The notes: generated from the sequence alone by a model not told the origin. Positions 1 through 7,824 are shown, counted from the first letter of the stretch. The stretch is 11,300 nucleotides of DNA from Lachnospiraceae bacterium (GCA_017964745.1 JAGCRJ010000233.1:1-11300); one strand, 5' to 3'. Translations and numbers: made by a program.

Positions 1-71
1 ATTATCTCTTTATAAACCTCCGTGCTCTTTCCCGAGCCGGAAGGTCCGGTAATCAGTCTTAGCCTGCTCAC
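1..71 (-). CDS. addB: N-terminus of a P-loop protein, probably the AddB helicase/nuclease subunit (partial, runs off the left edge)
   Basis: Only 23 codons are inside the window. The start is a GTG at 71-69, chosen because a perfect AGGAGG (plus-strand positions 80-85) lies 8 bases upstream. The peptide begins VSRLRLITGPSGSGKST, a short beta strand running straight into a Walker A motif (GPSGSGKST) within the first 17 residues. That layout is typical of AddB (the RexB/AddB subunit of the AddAB double-strand-break repair helicase-nuclease), whose N-terminus carries an ATP-binding loop right after the start. AddAB resects DNA ends before RecA loading. The identification rests on the N-terminal motif only. 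Another P-loop ATPase or kinase beginning the same way cannot be excluded. Its own promoter and the terminator upstream show that it starts a new transcription unit. Confidence 0.55.
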   Translation of the reverse strand, partial: MSRLRLITGPSGSGKSTEVYKEI

Positions 72-94
72 AAAAGCTTCCTCCTGCCGATACC

Positions 95-100
95 ATTATA
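95..100 (-). promoter_or_regulatory. -10 box of the addB-like gene
   Basis: The minus strand reads TATAAT, a perfect -10 consensus, about 24 bases upstream of the GTG start and just upstream of its AGGAGG. No good -35 hexamer lies 16-18 bases further upstream (best TATTCA). A start of transcription near 88 would leave a leader of about 17 bases. The small GTGAA/TTCAC inverted repeat at 116-130 lies where the -35 should be; its role is unknown. Confidence 0.45.
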
Positions 101-130
101 CTACATCGGGGGATGGTGAATATTTTTCAC

Positions 131-162
131 ATAAAAACACCGCGGAAAACTTTTCCGCGGTG
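131..162 (-). terminator. Rho-independent terminator after ugd
   Basis: Arms 138-149 and 151-162 are exact reverse complements (CACCGCGGAAAA / TTTTCCGCGGTG). A realistic hairpin has a stem of about 10 bp and a loop of 4-5 bases. On the minus strand it is followed by TTTTTAT. It lies about 20 bases past the ugd stop codon and ends the epimerase-ugd unit before the addB-like promoter. Confidence 0.85.
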
Positions 163-183
163 ATAATTTCAGCCTGTGCGGGA

Positions 184-1416
184 TCAATCCCTGCGGAAAA
201 GATCCCTTGTATATACCTTCTCCTCCACATCATCAAGCACGCTCTCATAGCGGTTTGCGATGATGGAGTCACAGCTTTTCTTAAAACGCTCCAGATCGTT
301 TACAACAAGCGAACCGAAGAATGTGGTTCCGTCGGGAAGTGTCGGCTCATAGATTATGACCGTCGCTCCCTTTGCCTTAAGGCGTTTCATTACGCCCTGG
401 ATACTGCTCTGACGGAAATTGTCGGAATTGCTCTTCATGGTAAGACGGTAAACGCCGACCGTGATGGGACGTTCCTTATCGGCATTCCACATTGAGCTTC
501 CGGTGTAGTATCCGGTCTTTTCGAGTACACGGTCTGCGATGAAATCCTTACGCGTACGGTTACTCTCGACGATGGCGCGGATAAGGTCCTCGGGCACATC
601 CTCGAAATTGGCAAGAAGCTGCTTGGTGTCCTTGGGCAGGCAGTATCCGCCGTAGCCAAAGGAAGGATTGTTGTAGTGTGAACCGATCCTGGGATCGAGA
701 CATACTCCTTCAATGATCTCCCTTGTGTTCAGGCCCTTCATCTCCGCATAGGTATCAAGCTCGTTGAAGAAGCTGACACGAAGTGCAAGATAGGTATTGG
801 CAAAAAGCTTTACCGCTTCCGCCTCGGTAAATCCCATGAACAGCTTATCGATGTCTTTCTTTTCCGCTCCCTCTTCAAGAAGTGCGGCAAATCTTTCGGC
901 GGCATCCCTACTCTTTTCGTCACATCCTACGATGATGCGGCTGGGATGGAGATTATCGTAAAGAGCCTTGGACTCCCTTAAGAACTCGGGTGAAAAAAGG
1001 ATCCTGTCGGTTCCGAACTTCTCACGCACCTTTACGGTGTATCCGACGGGGATGGTGGATTTTATGATCATATATGCCCTATCATTATTTTTCATGACAA
1101 GATCGATGACCGCTTCCACTGCTGAACAGTCGAAATAATTCTTCTGGGGATCGTAATTGGTGGGTGCAGCGATTATCACGTAATCGGCATCCTTGTATGC
1201 GGAAGCACCGTCCGTGGTGGCTCTCAGTTTAAGTCCTCTCTCTTCATGCCCGGACAAAAACTGTGTTATCTCATTATCCATAATGGGAGATTCCCAGTTA
1301 TTGATCTTATCTACTTTTTCGGGAATGATATCCACAGCAGTGACATCATTATGCTGGGAAAGCAGTACTGCCAGAGACAATCCAACATATCCGGTTCCTG
1401 CCACAGCGATCTTCAT
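184..1416 (-). CDS. ugd: UDP-glucose 6-dehydrogenase
   Basis: A 410-residue cytoplasmic NAD-dependent enzyme that oxidises UDP-glucose twice to UDP-glucuronate, a precursor for capsule and other acidic surface polysaccharides. The N-terminal Rossmann fold shows GTGYVG at residues 7-12 and an acidic strand end at D29. The central helix carries K203 and N207 (EAVKLFANTYLA). The catalytic cysteine is C259 in GYGGYCLPKD, with D263 following. The C-terminal UDP-binding domain ends with IYEPTL and KVYTRDLF, as in the short Ugd form known from E. coli (about 390 residues). All expected active-site residues are present. The ATG at 1416 is preceded by AAAGGAAG at good spacing. It lies 61 bases after the epimerase gene with no terminator between, so the two are probably cotranscribed, and its product is the substrate of that epimerase. 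Confidence 0.95.
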   Translation of the reverse strand: MKIAVAGTGYVGLSLAVLLSQHNDVTAVDIIPEKVDKINNWESPIMDNEITQFLSGHEERGLKLRATTDGASAYKDADYVIIAAPTNYDPQKNYFDCSAVEAVIDLVMKNNDRAYMIIKSTIPVGYTVKVREKFGTDRILFSPEFLRESKALYDNLHPSRIIVGCDEKSRDAAERFAALLEEGAEKKDIDKLFMGFTEAEAVKLFANTYLALRVSFFNELDTYAEMKGLNTREIIEGVCLDPRIGSHYNNPSFGYGGYCLPKDTKQLLANFEDVPEDLIRAIVESNRTRKDFIADRVLEKTGYYTGSSMWNADKERPITVGVYRLTMKSNSDNFRQSSIQGVMKRLKAKGATVIIYEPTLPDGTTFFGSLVVNDLERFKKSCDSIIANRYESVLDDVEEKVYTRDLFRRD

Positions 1417-1477
1417 AATACTTTCTTCCTTTCACAATTACTTCACTATTCCAAATACGGGCTTTCCGTAAATAATA

Positions 1478-2560
1478 TCACGTTTTGTAAGCTTTGTACC
1501 ACTCGCAGAAATTCCGCAGTCCCGTCCTGATATCGGTCTTCGGAGTAAATCCGTAATCCGCCTCAAGTGCGGAAGCATCCGCAAATGTAACGGGAACATC
1601 TCCGGGCTGCATACCGACAAGTTCACGGTGCCCCTCAAAATCATAATCCGATCCGAGCACACCGGCCCTTACCAGTTCTTCCTGAAGAGTCGATACAAAT
1701 GTAAGAAGGTTTTCCGGCGTGCCGCCGCCGATATTGTAAACAGAATAAGGAGGGACAGGCAGTCCGTCTGAACCGTTCTCTTTTTCCGGAGCTCCCTGCA
1801 TAACGCGGAACACACCTTCAACTATATCATCAATATATGTAAAGTCGCGCTTCATATCTCCATGATTGAAGATCCTGATCTTCTCTCCCGCGACCAGTTT
1901 CTCCGTGGCGGAGTAATAGAACATGTCAGGCCTTCCCGCAGGACCGTATACCGTGAAAAACCTGAGTCCCGTCGAAGGAATGTTATAGAGCTTGGAGTAA
2001 GCATGAGCGAGAAGTTCATCGCTCTTCTTGGTAGCCGCATAGAGGGAAACCGGATTGTCCACCTTATCGTCCGTACTGAACGGAACCTTTTTATTTCCGC
2101 CGTAAACGGAAGAGCTTGAAGCATAGACAAGGTGCCTGACACCCGGACCTTTATCATAAGAATGTCTGCAGCATTCCAGAATATTGTAAAAACCTATCAG
2201 ATTGCTTTCGATATAAACATCGGGATGATCGATGCTGTATCTCACACCTGCCTGGGCAGCCAGGTTGACCACAACATCAAATCTGTATCTGTCAAAAAGA
2301 TCTTCGACAAGCTGTTTGTCTGCGATCGAACCGCGCACAAAAACATGGCTTACAGGCGAGTTTTCCGCGGCCTCCTCTATGAGTCCGAGCCTGTATTCCT
2401 TGAGCGAAGGATCGTAATAGTCATTCATATTGTCGAGACTGACTACGGTCCCCTCTTTCATCTCCGCCAAAAGACGGATCACAAGATTAGCCCCGATAAA
2501 TCCGGGAGAACCCGTAACAAGGATCGTTTTTCCGTTAAGATCGACCGACTCTTTACCCAT
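1478..2560 (-). CDS. UDP-glucuronate 4-epimerase (NAD-dependent SDR family)
   Basis: A 360-residue extended short-chain dehydrogenase/reductase expected to interconvert UDP-glucuronate and UDP-galacturonate. The NAD-binding motif GSPGFIG spans residues 17-23, D43 ends the second strand (SLDN), and the catalytic set is SSSVYG (149-154) and Y174-x3-K178. The segments NLAAQAGVRYSI (99-110), LRFFTVYGPAGRPDM (199-213) and KRDFTYIDDIV (237-247) are characteristic of the UDP-glucuronate epimerase branch rather than GalE. The match in length and motifs is good, but a related nucleotide-sugar epimerase specificity is possible. A modest AGAGG precedes the ATG. It is the first gene of a two-gene unit with ugd, which makes UDP-glucuronate, and this context supports the substrate call. 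No glycosyltransferases are adjacent within the window. Confidence 0.85.
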   Translation of the reverse strand: MGKESVDLNGKTILVTGSPGFIGANLVIRLLAEMKEGTVVSLDNMNDYYDPSLKEYRLGLIEEAAENSPVSHVFVRGSIADKQLVEDLFDRYRFDVVVNLAAQAGVRYSIDHPDVYIESNLIGFYNILECCRHSYDKGPGVRHLVYASSSSVYGGNKKVPFSTDDKVDNPVSLYAATKKSDELLAHAYSKLYNIPSTGLRFFTVYGPAGRPDMFYYSATEKLVAGEKIRIFNHGDMKRDFTYIDDIVEGVFRVMQGAPEKENGSDGLPVPPYSVYNIGGGTPENLLTFVSTLQEELVRAGVLGSDYDFEGHRELVGMQPGDVPVTFADASALEADYGFTPKTDIRTGLRNFCEWYKAYKT

Positions 2561-2615
2561 TAAACAGCGCCTCTGATTATGTTTTCCGTAACTTTTCCGT
2601 CACGGCCAAACGTTT

Positions 2616-2646
2616 AAAAACAGCCGCAGTTTATCTGCGGCTGTTT
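2616..2646 (-). terminator. Rho-independent terminator after gpmI
   Basis: Arms AAACAGCCGCAG (2618-2629) and CTGCGGCTGTTT (2635-2646) form a perfect 12-bp stem with a 5-base loop. On the minus strand the run continues as a short T stretch. It begins about 12 bases after the gpmI stop codon and separates gpmI from the epimerase-ugd unit. Confidence 0.85.
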
Positions 2647-2657
2647 CATATTGTTTC

Positions 2658-4232
2658 TTAGATCATGGAAGCTTCCCAGCACTCGGGAGCCTTGAGGTTA
2701 AGGATGGATGCAACGGTAGCCGCAACGTTTGCAAGTCCGTACTCGCCTTCCTTAATGGTGTAGGTATTCTTCTTATCGTAGATGATGAAGGGAACGGGAT
2801 TGAGTGAGTGTGCGGTACGAACCTGGATCTCACCCTTCTTGTTCTTCTCAAGCATCTCATCGGCATTACCGTGGTCTGCGGTTACGAGAAGAGTTACGTT
2901 GTACTCGTCACACACCTTGATAAGTCTTGAAAGACCAAGGTCTACAGCCTCAACACCGGTAACGGTAGCATCGAAGTTTCCGGTATGACCTACCATGTCT
3001 CCGTTGGGGAAGTTGCATCTGATGAAATCATACTTCTCGGACTTGATCGCTTCGATGACATCATCGGTGATCTCTGCGGACTTCATCCAGGGACGCTCAT
3101 CGAATGAAACATTGTCCGAAGGGATCTCCTTGAATGTCTCGAGCTCTTCGCTGAACTTGGAGCTTCTGTTTCCGTTCCAGAAATAAGTTACATGTCCGTA
3201 CTTCTGAGTCTCGGAAACCGCATACTGGCTGAGTCCCGCATTAACAAGAAGCTCTGAAAGAGTGTTCTTGATCTCGGGGGGATTAACAAGGTAGTGGGTG
3301 GGGATGTGAAGGTCTCCGTCATACTCAAGCATTCCGGCATAGTAGCATCCGAGCTTGGGTCCTCTGTTGAAATAGTTGAAATCTTCATAATCAAATGCCA
3401 TGGAGATCTCAAGTGCACGGTCGCCGCGGAAGTTGAAGAGGATAACGCTGTCCTTCTCGGTTACGGGGCCGACTGCCTTTCCGTCCTTGGCGATTACAAA
3501 TGCGGGAAGATCCTGATCGATGACATCGAGTTCTTTTCTGTATGCCTCGATAGCCTCGGTAGCATTGTCAAACTGACGTCCTTCGCCCTTTACATGGGTG
3601 TTCCATCCGAGCTCTACCATTCCCCAGTTAGCCTGGTATCTGTCCATGGTGACCTTCATTCTTCCGCCGCCGGAAGCGATGATGGCATGGAAGCTGTCAT
3701 CGGAAAGTTCTGCAAGGCAGTCCTCAAGCTGCTTTACATACTGAAGAGCGCTTGTTGCGGGAACATCACGTCCGTCGAGAAGGATGTGAACGCGTACTTC
3801 CTTAGCGCCGTCTTCCTTAGCCTTGCCAAGCATGGTAAGAAGATGGGAGATATTGGAGTGCACGTTTCCGTCGGAGAGAAGTCCGAGGAAATGAAGCACG
3901 GAACCGTTGTTCTTAACGTTTGCAAGAGCTTCCTTCCATGAATCGGACTCGAACATCTTGCCGCTTTCGATGGATTCGTTAACAAGCTTTGCACCCTGTG
4001 AATAGATCTGTCCGCAGCCGAGTGCATTGTGACCGACCTCGGAGTTACCCATATCATCGTCGGAAGGAAGACCTACCGCAGTGCCGTGAGCCTTAAGTCT
4101 GGTGTTGGGGCAGGACTTAAGCATTTCATTAAGGACGGGGGTATTTGCGGTGGTGACCGCATCGCCGAGTCCGGTCTTACTGAAACCGACTCCGTCCATT
4201 ACTACCAAAACTACATGTTTTCTGTTATTCAT
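2658..4232 (-). CDS. gpmI: 2,3-bisphosphoglycerate-independent phosphoglycerate mutase
   Basis: A cytoplasmic, Mn-dependent glycolytic enzyme interconverting 3- and 2-phosphoglycerate through a phosphoserine intermediate. With the start used here it is 524 residues, within the usual range for the family. Metal and phosphate ligands of the alkaline-phosphatase-like domain are visible: D13 (VVMDGVG), catalytic S64 (DDMGNSEVGHNALG), D412 and H416 (NGDMVGHTG), D453 and H454 (TADHGNADEM) and H475 (RTAHSLNPVPF). The inserted phosphotransferase domain shows H125, D153-GRD-156, R191, and R269/R272 (FNFRGDRALE). K344 lies in ETQKYGHVTYFWNG. An ATG 12 bases upstream (4244) is in frame, but GGAGG (4238-4242) overlaps that codon and sits 5 bases before the ATG at 4232, so 4232 is the better start. 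It is transcribed alone, between its own promoter and terminator. Confidence 0.96.
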   Translation of the reverse strand: MNNRKHVVLVVMDGVGFSKTGLGDAVTTANTPVLNEMLKSCPNTRLKAHGTAVGLPSDDDMGNSEVGHNALGCGQIYSQGAKLVNESIESGKMFESDSWKEALANVKNNGSVLHFLGLLSDGNVHSNISHLLTMLGKAKEDGAKEVRVHILLDGRDVPATSALQYVKQLEDCLAELSDDSFHAIIASGGGRMKVTMDRYQANWGMVELGWNTHVKGEGRQFDNATEAIEAYRKELDVIDQDLPAFVIAKDGKAVGPVTEKDSVILFNFRGDRALEISMAFDYEDFNYFNRGPKLGCYYAGMLEYDGDLHIPTHYLVNPPEIKNTLSELLVNAGLSQYAVSETQKYGHVTYFWNGNRSSKFSEELETFKEIPSDNVSFDERPWMKSAEITDDVIEAIKSEKYDFIRCNFPNGDMVGHTGNFDATVTGVEAVDLGLSRLIKVCDEYNVTLLVTADHGNADEMLEKNKKGEIQVRTAHSLNPVPFIIYDKKNTYTIKEGEYGLANVAATVASILNLKAPECWEASMI

Positions 4233-4285
4233 ATTTTCCTCCATTACACGTTCGAAGAATAGTCTTCCCCGAAGTCAACAGACAG

Positions 4286-4315
4286 ATTATAACATATAAT
4301 ACCTAAATGCGTCAC
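4286..4315 (-). promoter_or_regulatory. gpmI promoter (extended -10)
   Basis: The minus strand carries TGTTATAAT, an extended -10 with a perfect TATAAT at 4286-4291. A GTGACG -35-like hexamer lies at 4310-4315 with an 18-base spacer. Transcription would start near 4279 and give a leader of roughly 45 bases that includes GGAGG. The -35 lies inside the 3' arm of the terminator stem of the upstream permease gene. Confidence 0.6.
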
Positions 4316-4337
4316 GGGGACTGTGCCCGTGACGCAT
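4304..4337 (-). terminator. Hairpin terminator after the ABC permease gene
   Basis: Arms ATGCGTCACGGG (4307-4318) and CCCGTGACGCAT (4326-4337) form a perfect, GC-rich 12-bp stem with a 7-base loop, starting 7 bases after the permease stop codon. The following minus-strand sequence has only a short TT run before AGGTATTATA. It is therefore a strong stem with a weak U tract, and termination may be partial. Confidence 0.55.
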
Positions 4338-4344
4338 CCGTGGC

Positions 4345-7071
4345 TTATTCGCGGTTCTTGAGGACCTCTGCGGGGGTCAGGCGGCTCAGCTTTCCGGTAA
4401 GAAGAAGGCTTACAAGGCTGTAGATCGCAAGGATCGCGATATAGATGATCAGGTAATAATACCACTCGAAATCAAGGTAGAGGCCACAGGACACATTGGA
4501 TACGAACACGGGAAACAGCTTATCCGTGATGATCTTGGCCAGAGGTATGCTCACCAGAGCTCCCAGCATCACTGCAATCCTGTTGCCGTCAAGATACAGC
4601 CTTTTGACCTCTTTTCCCCTGAATCCGAATATCTTCATAAGGGAGATTCCGAACGAAGCCCTGTCTATCATCACCGAGGTCATAAGGAACATTACAAGGC
4701 AGAAGATCACGGTGCTCATGGTAATGAGCAGGGTGTACAGAGGTTTCATTAGATCAACAAAGACGCCTGCTGCCTTTTCTATATCGGCTTTATCGGTCAC
4801 ACTGTACAGCCTGCCTTCATCTATGTCCAGCTTCCGGTCCGACATGACGGCATTGTAATAGTCATCGTCTTTTCCGAAGAGTTCCCTGCAGCTGTCTATA
4901 TCCATGAAAACCGTAAGTCCGGACGAGTAAGCGGCAACCCCTTCGACCCTGAATGCGTAATAAATATCATCCGCCTTATCCTCAAGCACAAGCATATCCC
5001 CGGTCCCAAGGCCGTACTTTGTGGCAACGGCATCCGAGATCACGACGCTGTCCCTGCCCTTTGCGGTATCCACATCGATATAGGGGTTGTCATCATCGAT
5101 GCCCATTACCGTTATATCCAGGGTGTAACCGAAAGCTTCCTTCTGAAGAGAGGTGACAAATACCGCCTCACCGCCTTCGGGCACTTCCTCCGAAGGATAT
5201 TTATAGGTGTACATATATCGGTAAAGCGTATCCTCCACCGGTTTCTCACCCATATTCCTGCACAGAACATAGCAGTTAAGTCCCATCATGAAGATCATAA
5301 GGGATATCACCATTCCGACTATGATGGTAAGGACAGTCCTTCTTTCGCGGAGCATCTGCCTTATCATGAACTTCCTCATAAAAGGCATGTCGGGGAGTTT
5401 TATATCCCTGCCCTTCGAAGCCTTCTGTTCATTCCTTATAAGGGACAGAGCCGTCCTCGAAAGACTCTTATTGATGACCAGGAAATTAACTATGATACTG
5501 ACCGCAGGAGGCATCACAAGAGCATAGACGATCAGATATCCGGGGATGAACTTATCGAAAACGGGGATCGAATAATAACTGTATGAATCCGATGTCTGCC
5601 AGCTGCTTCCGAATCCGCTGAGTCCCGCTGCGGCTCCGCAGATTCCTCCCAAAAGAGAGATCACCGTCGGCATGAAGATATAATGCCTCATCAGATCCTT
5701 CTTCTTAACTCCAAGAGCATACAGCGCACCTATTGTGCTGCTCTCTTCCCTTATCTGGTTGATCACAAACACCGAAAGCACATATGCAAAAAGAATGATC
5801 ACCACGATCCCGTCAACAAGTCCTATTGTCTTGTTGATCTCAATATCACCGGCTGCTCCTCCGATCCTGAGGTTGTCTTCTTTCAGAATGAAGGATGTCA
5901 GATTATCGGGAGATTCGGTGAATATCTCATCAAGGAGTTCATCCGACTGCTCCTGAAGTTCTCCGATCCCGTCATACAATTCTCCCGCGCCTTCATAAAG
6001 CTTTTCTGCACCATCATGAAGTTCAGCGGCGCCATCAGCCAGTTCGACCGATCCTTCATGCGCTTCATTTATACCGTCATCAAGCTCCGACATACCGTTT
6101 ACCAGTGAAGTGACTTTTCCGGAAACACCCGGGATCACGGAAACCGAACCTTCGAATCTCCTTACTCCGGACATTAGTTCTTCGCTTCCTTCGCTTAACT
6201 GCCCCAGTCCGTCTTCAAGTTCCAAAGCTCCGTCATGTAACTCTCCTGTGCCGTCATACAGCTCTCCGGCACCGTCATAAAGCTCCTCCGCACCGTCTGC
6301 AAGATCGCTTATCCCGTCTCTTATCTCATCCCTTCTTCCGTAGGTGTCATCGAGCATTTCCAGATAGTAGGGATCCTCCACCGATCTGTAATCGAATTCC
6401 AGATCCCTGATCATCTGTTTAAGATCGTCTGCACTTATGCTCCCGTTCAGAATAAATGCATATGTCAGATCCTCGCTTCCGGCTGATCCGATACTCTTCA
6501 GAAGATCGTATCCGCCCGGAGTTACAAATCCCGTTCCGAAGACTGTACTGTCTACGGCAGTATCGGAAAGCTTCTTCAAAGGTGCATCATAATCCACACT
6601 GCTGCCGATTCCTGTAACGGTAATATCCCTACCGCCGATGTTCAGAACATTTCCGACACTGATGTCATGTTCCTCGCAGTATCTTTTTTCCAATACGATC
6701 TCATCATCCGCAGACGCATATCTTCCGCAGTCGAGCACCACGGTATCGATCAGCTCCCTGTTTTTGAAGATCCTTATCACGGAGCCGTCATCAAGAGTCA
6801 GATCGTAACTTATATGAGGCTCTATGACGGCGCCGGTGCCTGTAAGCGTACTTATCTGTTCATCGGTAAGTGCGTTGAACACCGTGAACTGTCCGTCCTC
6901 TAAGCGGCTTTCGATCTGATTGTTCTCAGTTCCCCTGATGACAACCTCGGCCGCATCCACCAGGGCAATGATTATATACATGCAGAGAGCGATCATCAGA
7001 AAGAGAGATCCAAGTCTGAAGAAATCCGCCCTTATCTGTCTCGGAAATCTTTTCCTAAGTATCCTGTTCAT
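4345..7071 (-). CDS. FtsX-family ABC transporter permease with a DG-heptad coiled-coil extracytoplasmic domain
   Basis: A membrane protein of 908 residues and the partner of the ATPase encoded just upstream. A first membrane helix lies at about 20-43. A large outside domain (about 45-412) follows, with a MacB_PCD-like part and then two blocks of DGxxEL heptads (252-300 and 325-373). An FtsX-type core follows with helices near 416-438, 465-488 and 511-534. Then come a helix near 579-603, a second outside domain (about 605-775), and a second FtsX core with helices near 776-800, 829-849 and 869-892. The total is eight helices. The protein ends LTPAEVLKNRE, a common FtsX-permease tail. The ATG at 7071 overlaps the ATPase stop as TGATG, with GGAGG 7 bases upstream. 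A GTG one codon earlier is possible but has poorer spacing. The substrate is unknown; efflux or cell-envelope stress is plausible given the TetR context. Confidence 0.85.
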   Translation of the reverse strand: MNRILRKRFPRQIRADFFRLGSLFLMIALCMYIIIALVDAAEVVIRGTENNQIESRLEDGQFTVFNALTDEQISTLTGTGAVIEPHISYDLTLDDGSVIRIFKNRELIDTVVLDCGRYASADDEIVLEKRYCEEHDISVGNVLNIGGRDITVTGIGSSVDYDAPLKKLSDTAVDSTVFGTGFVTPGGYDLLKSIGSAGSEDLTYAFILNGSISADDLKQMIRDLEFDYRSVEDPYYLEMLDDTYGRRDEIRDGISDLADGAEELYDGAGELYDGTGELHDGALELEDGLGQLSEGSEELMSGVRRFEGSVSVIPGVSGKVTSLVNGMSELDDGINEAHEGSVELADGAAELHDGAEKLYEGAGELYDGIGELQEQSDELLDEIFTESPDNLTSFILKEDNLRIGGAAGDIEINKTIGLVDGIVVIILFAYVLSVFVINQIREESSTIGALYALGVKKKDLMRHYIFMPTVISLLGGICGAAAGLSGFGSSWQTSDSYSYYSIPVFDKFIPGYLIVYALVMPPAVSIIVNFLVINKSLSRTALSLIRNEQKASKGRDIKLPDMPFMRKFMIRQMLRERRTVLTIIVGMVISLMIFMMGLNCYVLCRNMGEKPVEDTLYRYMYTYKYPSEEVPEGGEAVFVTSLQKEAFGYTLDITVMGIDDDNPYIDVDTAKGRDSVVISDAVATKYGLGTGDMLVLEDKADDIYYAFRVEGVAAYSSGLTVFMDIDSCRELFGKDDDYYNAVMSDRKLDIDEGRLYSVTDKADIEKAAGVFVDLMKPLYTLLITMSTVIFCLVMFLMTSVMIDRASFGISLMKIFGFRGKEVKRLYLDGNRIAVMLGALVSIPLAKIITDKLFPVFVSNVSCGLYLDFEWYYYLIIYIAILAIYSLVSLLLTGKLSRLTPAEVLKNRE
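5953..6318 (-). repeat. Two blocks of seven DG-type heptads within the permease
   Basis: The encoded protein carries heptads of the form D/E-G-x-x-E-L-x, for example DGAEELY, DGAGELY and DGTGELH. One block spans nucleotides 6172-6318 (49 residues) and the second 5953-6099 (49 residues). They are separated by 24 residues that contain VIPGVSG. Each unit is 21 bases at DNA level, with visible but imperfect similarity between units. The equal block lengths and the Pro/Gly linker suggest an antiparallel helical hairpin projecting from the membrane. Confidence 0.75.
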
Positions 7072-7772
7072 CACAGATCCTCCAATTCACGCGCAGGTAT
7101 CCTGGTCTCGTTTACATATTCGCTCTTTACGATCCCGTCCTTAAGGAAGATGACCTTGTGGACCATATTTTTGATGGAGTTGTTGTGCGTTACGATGAGC
7201 ATCGTGGTTCCGTATTTTGCATTCACCTGCTCAAGAAGGACAAGAATGTCCCGCGATGTGGCGGAATCCAGTGCTCCCGTGGGTTCATCGCAAAGAAGGA
7301 GCTTGGGATTCTTGATGAGGGCTCTTGCGATGGCACATCTTTGCTGCTGTCCTCCGGAAAGCTGCGCGGGGAATTTATTCCTGTGTTCGGTAAGTCCCAG
7401 CACATCCAGAAGTTCCTCCATATCGAGAGGATCCTTCGCAAGGTATTCGCATACCTGAATGTTTTCCATAACCGTAAGATTCGGAACCAGATTATAGAAC
7501 TGGAAGATAAATCCGAGATTGTCCCTTCTGTAATCGGAAAGGGCATTATTTTTCATACCGAAAACTTCCGTCCCGTCAACCAGTATGGAACCGGAATCCA
7601 TTACATCAAGCCCGCCGATACAGTTAAGAAGTGTCGACTTTCCGGAACCCGATGTTCCCTGGATGACGCACATCTGCCCCTTTTCAACACCGGTATTCAC
7701 GCCCTTTAAGACCTGCACATAGCTTCCACCGCTTCCGTAGCTTTTCTTCACATCTTTGATCTCAAGATACAT
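7071..7772 (-). CDS. ABC transporter ATP-binding protein, MacB/LolD type
   Basis: A cytoplasmic ATPase of 233 residues, normal length for ATPases that serve FtsX-type permeases. Walker A is GTSGSGKST (39-47), the Q-loop is Q91 in FIFQFYNLVPNLT, and the signature is LSGGQQQR (138-145). Walker B is LLLCDEPTGALD (158-169), and the switch histidine is H196 in VTHNN. FIFQFYNLVPNLT and DEPTGALDS are typical of the MacB/LolD/SalX group. All catalytic elements are intact, so it should be active. It overlaps the permease start by one base (TGATG), implying translational coupling. Upstream it is separated by about 100 bases from the tetR gene, a gap that holds a partial copy of the TetR operator and a hairpin. 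GAGAGGA precedes the ATG. No convincing separate promoter was found in the gap, so readthrough from tetR may contribute. Confidence 0.92.
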   Translation of the reverse strand: MYLEIKDVKKSYGSGGSYVQVLKGVNTGVEKGQMCVIQGTSGSGKSTLLNCIGGLDVMDSGSILVDGTEVFGMKNNALSDYRRDNLGFIFQFYNLVPNLTVMENIQVCEYLAKDPLDMEELLDVLGLTEHRNKFPAQLSGGQQQRCAIARALIKNPKLLLCDEPTGALDSATSRDILVLLEQVNAKYGTTMLIVTHNNSIKNMVHKVIFLKDGIVKSEYVNETRIPARELEDL

Positions 7773-7793
7773 ATGTCATTTCCTCTCTTTCAA

Positions 7794-7817
7794 CATAACA
7801 GTGTTATGTAAATGTTA
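7794..7817. promoter_or_regulatory. Putative TetR operator upstream of the ABC transporter genes
   Basis: CATAACAGTGTTATG at 7794-7808 is a 7+1+7 inverted repeat. Its 12-base core ATAACAGTGTTA (7795-7806) and the following nGTAA are identical to the tetR-promoter palindrome. The adjoining second unit (TAAATGTTA, 7809-7817) is degenerate and lacks two bases. The site ends about 21 bases before the ATPase start codon, so a bound repressor would block initiation or act as a roadblock. Confidence 0.7.
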
Positions 7818-7824
7818 TTTTTTT

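Noticed and set aside
22..495. 157-residue plus-strand open frame crossing the addB-ugd gap
   Set aside because: It runs through the terminator and antisense to the well-supported ugd C-terminus, with no supporting start signal.
2576..2603. Promoter for the epimerase-ugd unit (GTGACG, 16 bases, CATAAT)
   Set aside because: The hexamers fit moderately, but the implied transcription start near 2569 would fall within the only plausible ribosome binding site and leave a leader of about 9 bases. It is kept as unproven.
3294..3941. 215-residue open frame on the plus strand
   Set aside because: It is a mirror of the gpmI coding sequence and has no family resemblance; biased codon use in gpmI explains the open frame.
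5683..6108. 141-residue open frame on the plus strand over the heptad region
   Set aside because: It is antisense to the repeated DGxxEL codons of the permease, and its own repeats are only the complement of those.
5953..6318. CRISPR-like or satellite DNA repeat
   Set aside because: The 21-base periodicity comes from protein heptads in one continuous frame, and there are no conserved repeats with unique spacers.
7158..7709. 183-residue open frame on the plus strand
   Set aside because: It lies fully antisense to the ABC ATPase, whose Walker A, signature and Walker B motifs are all intact in the other strand. No ribosome binding site or recognisable domain was seen.
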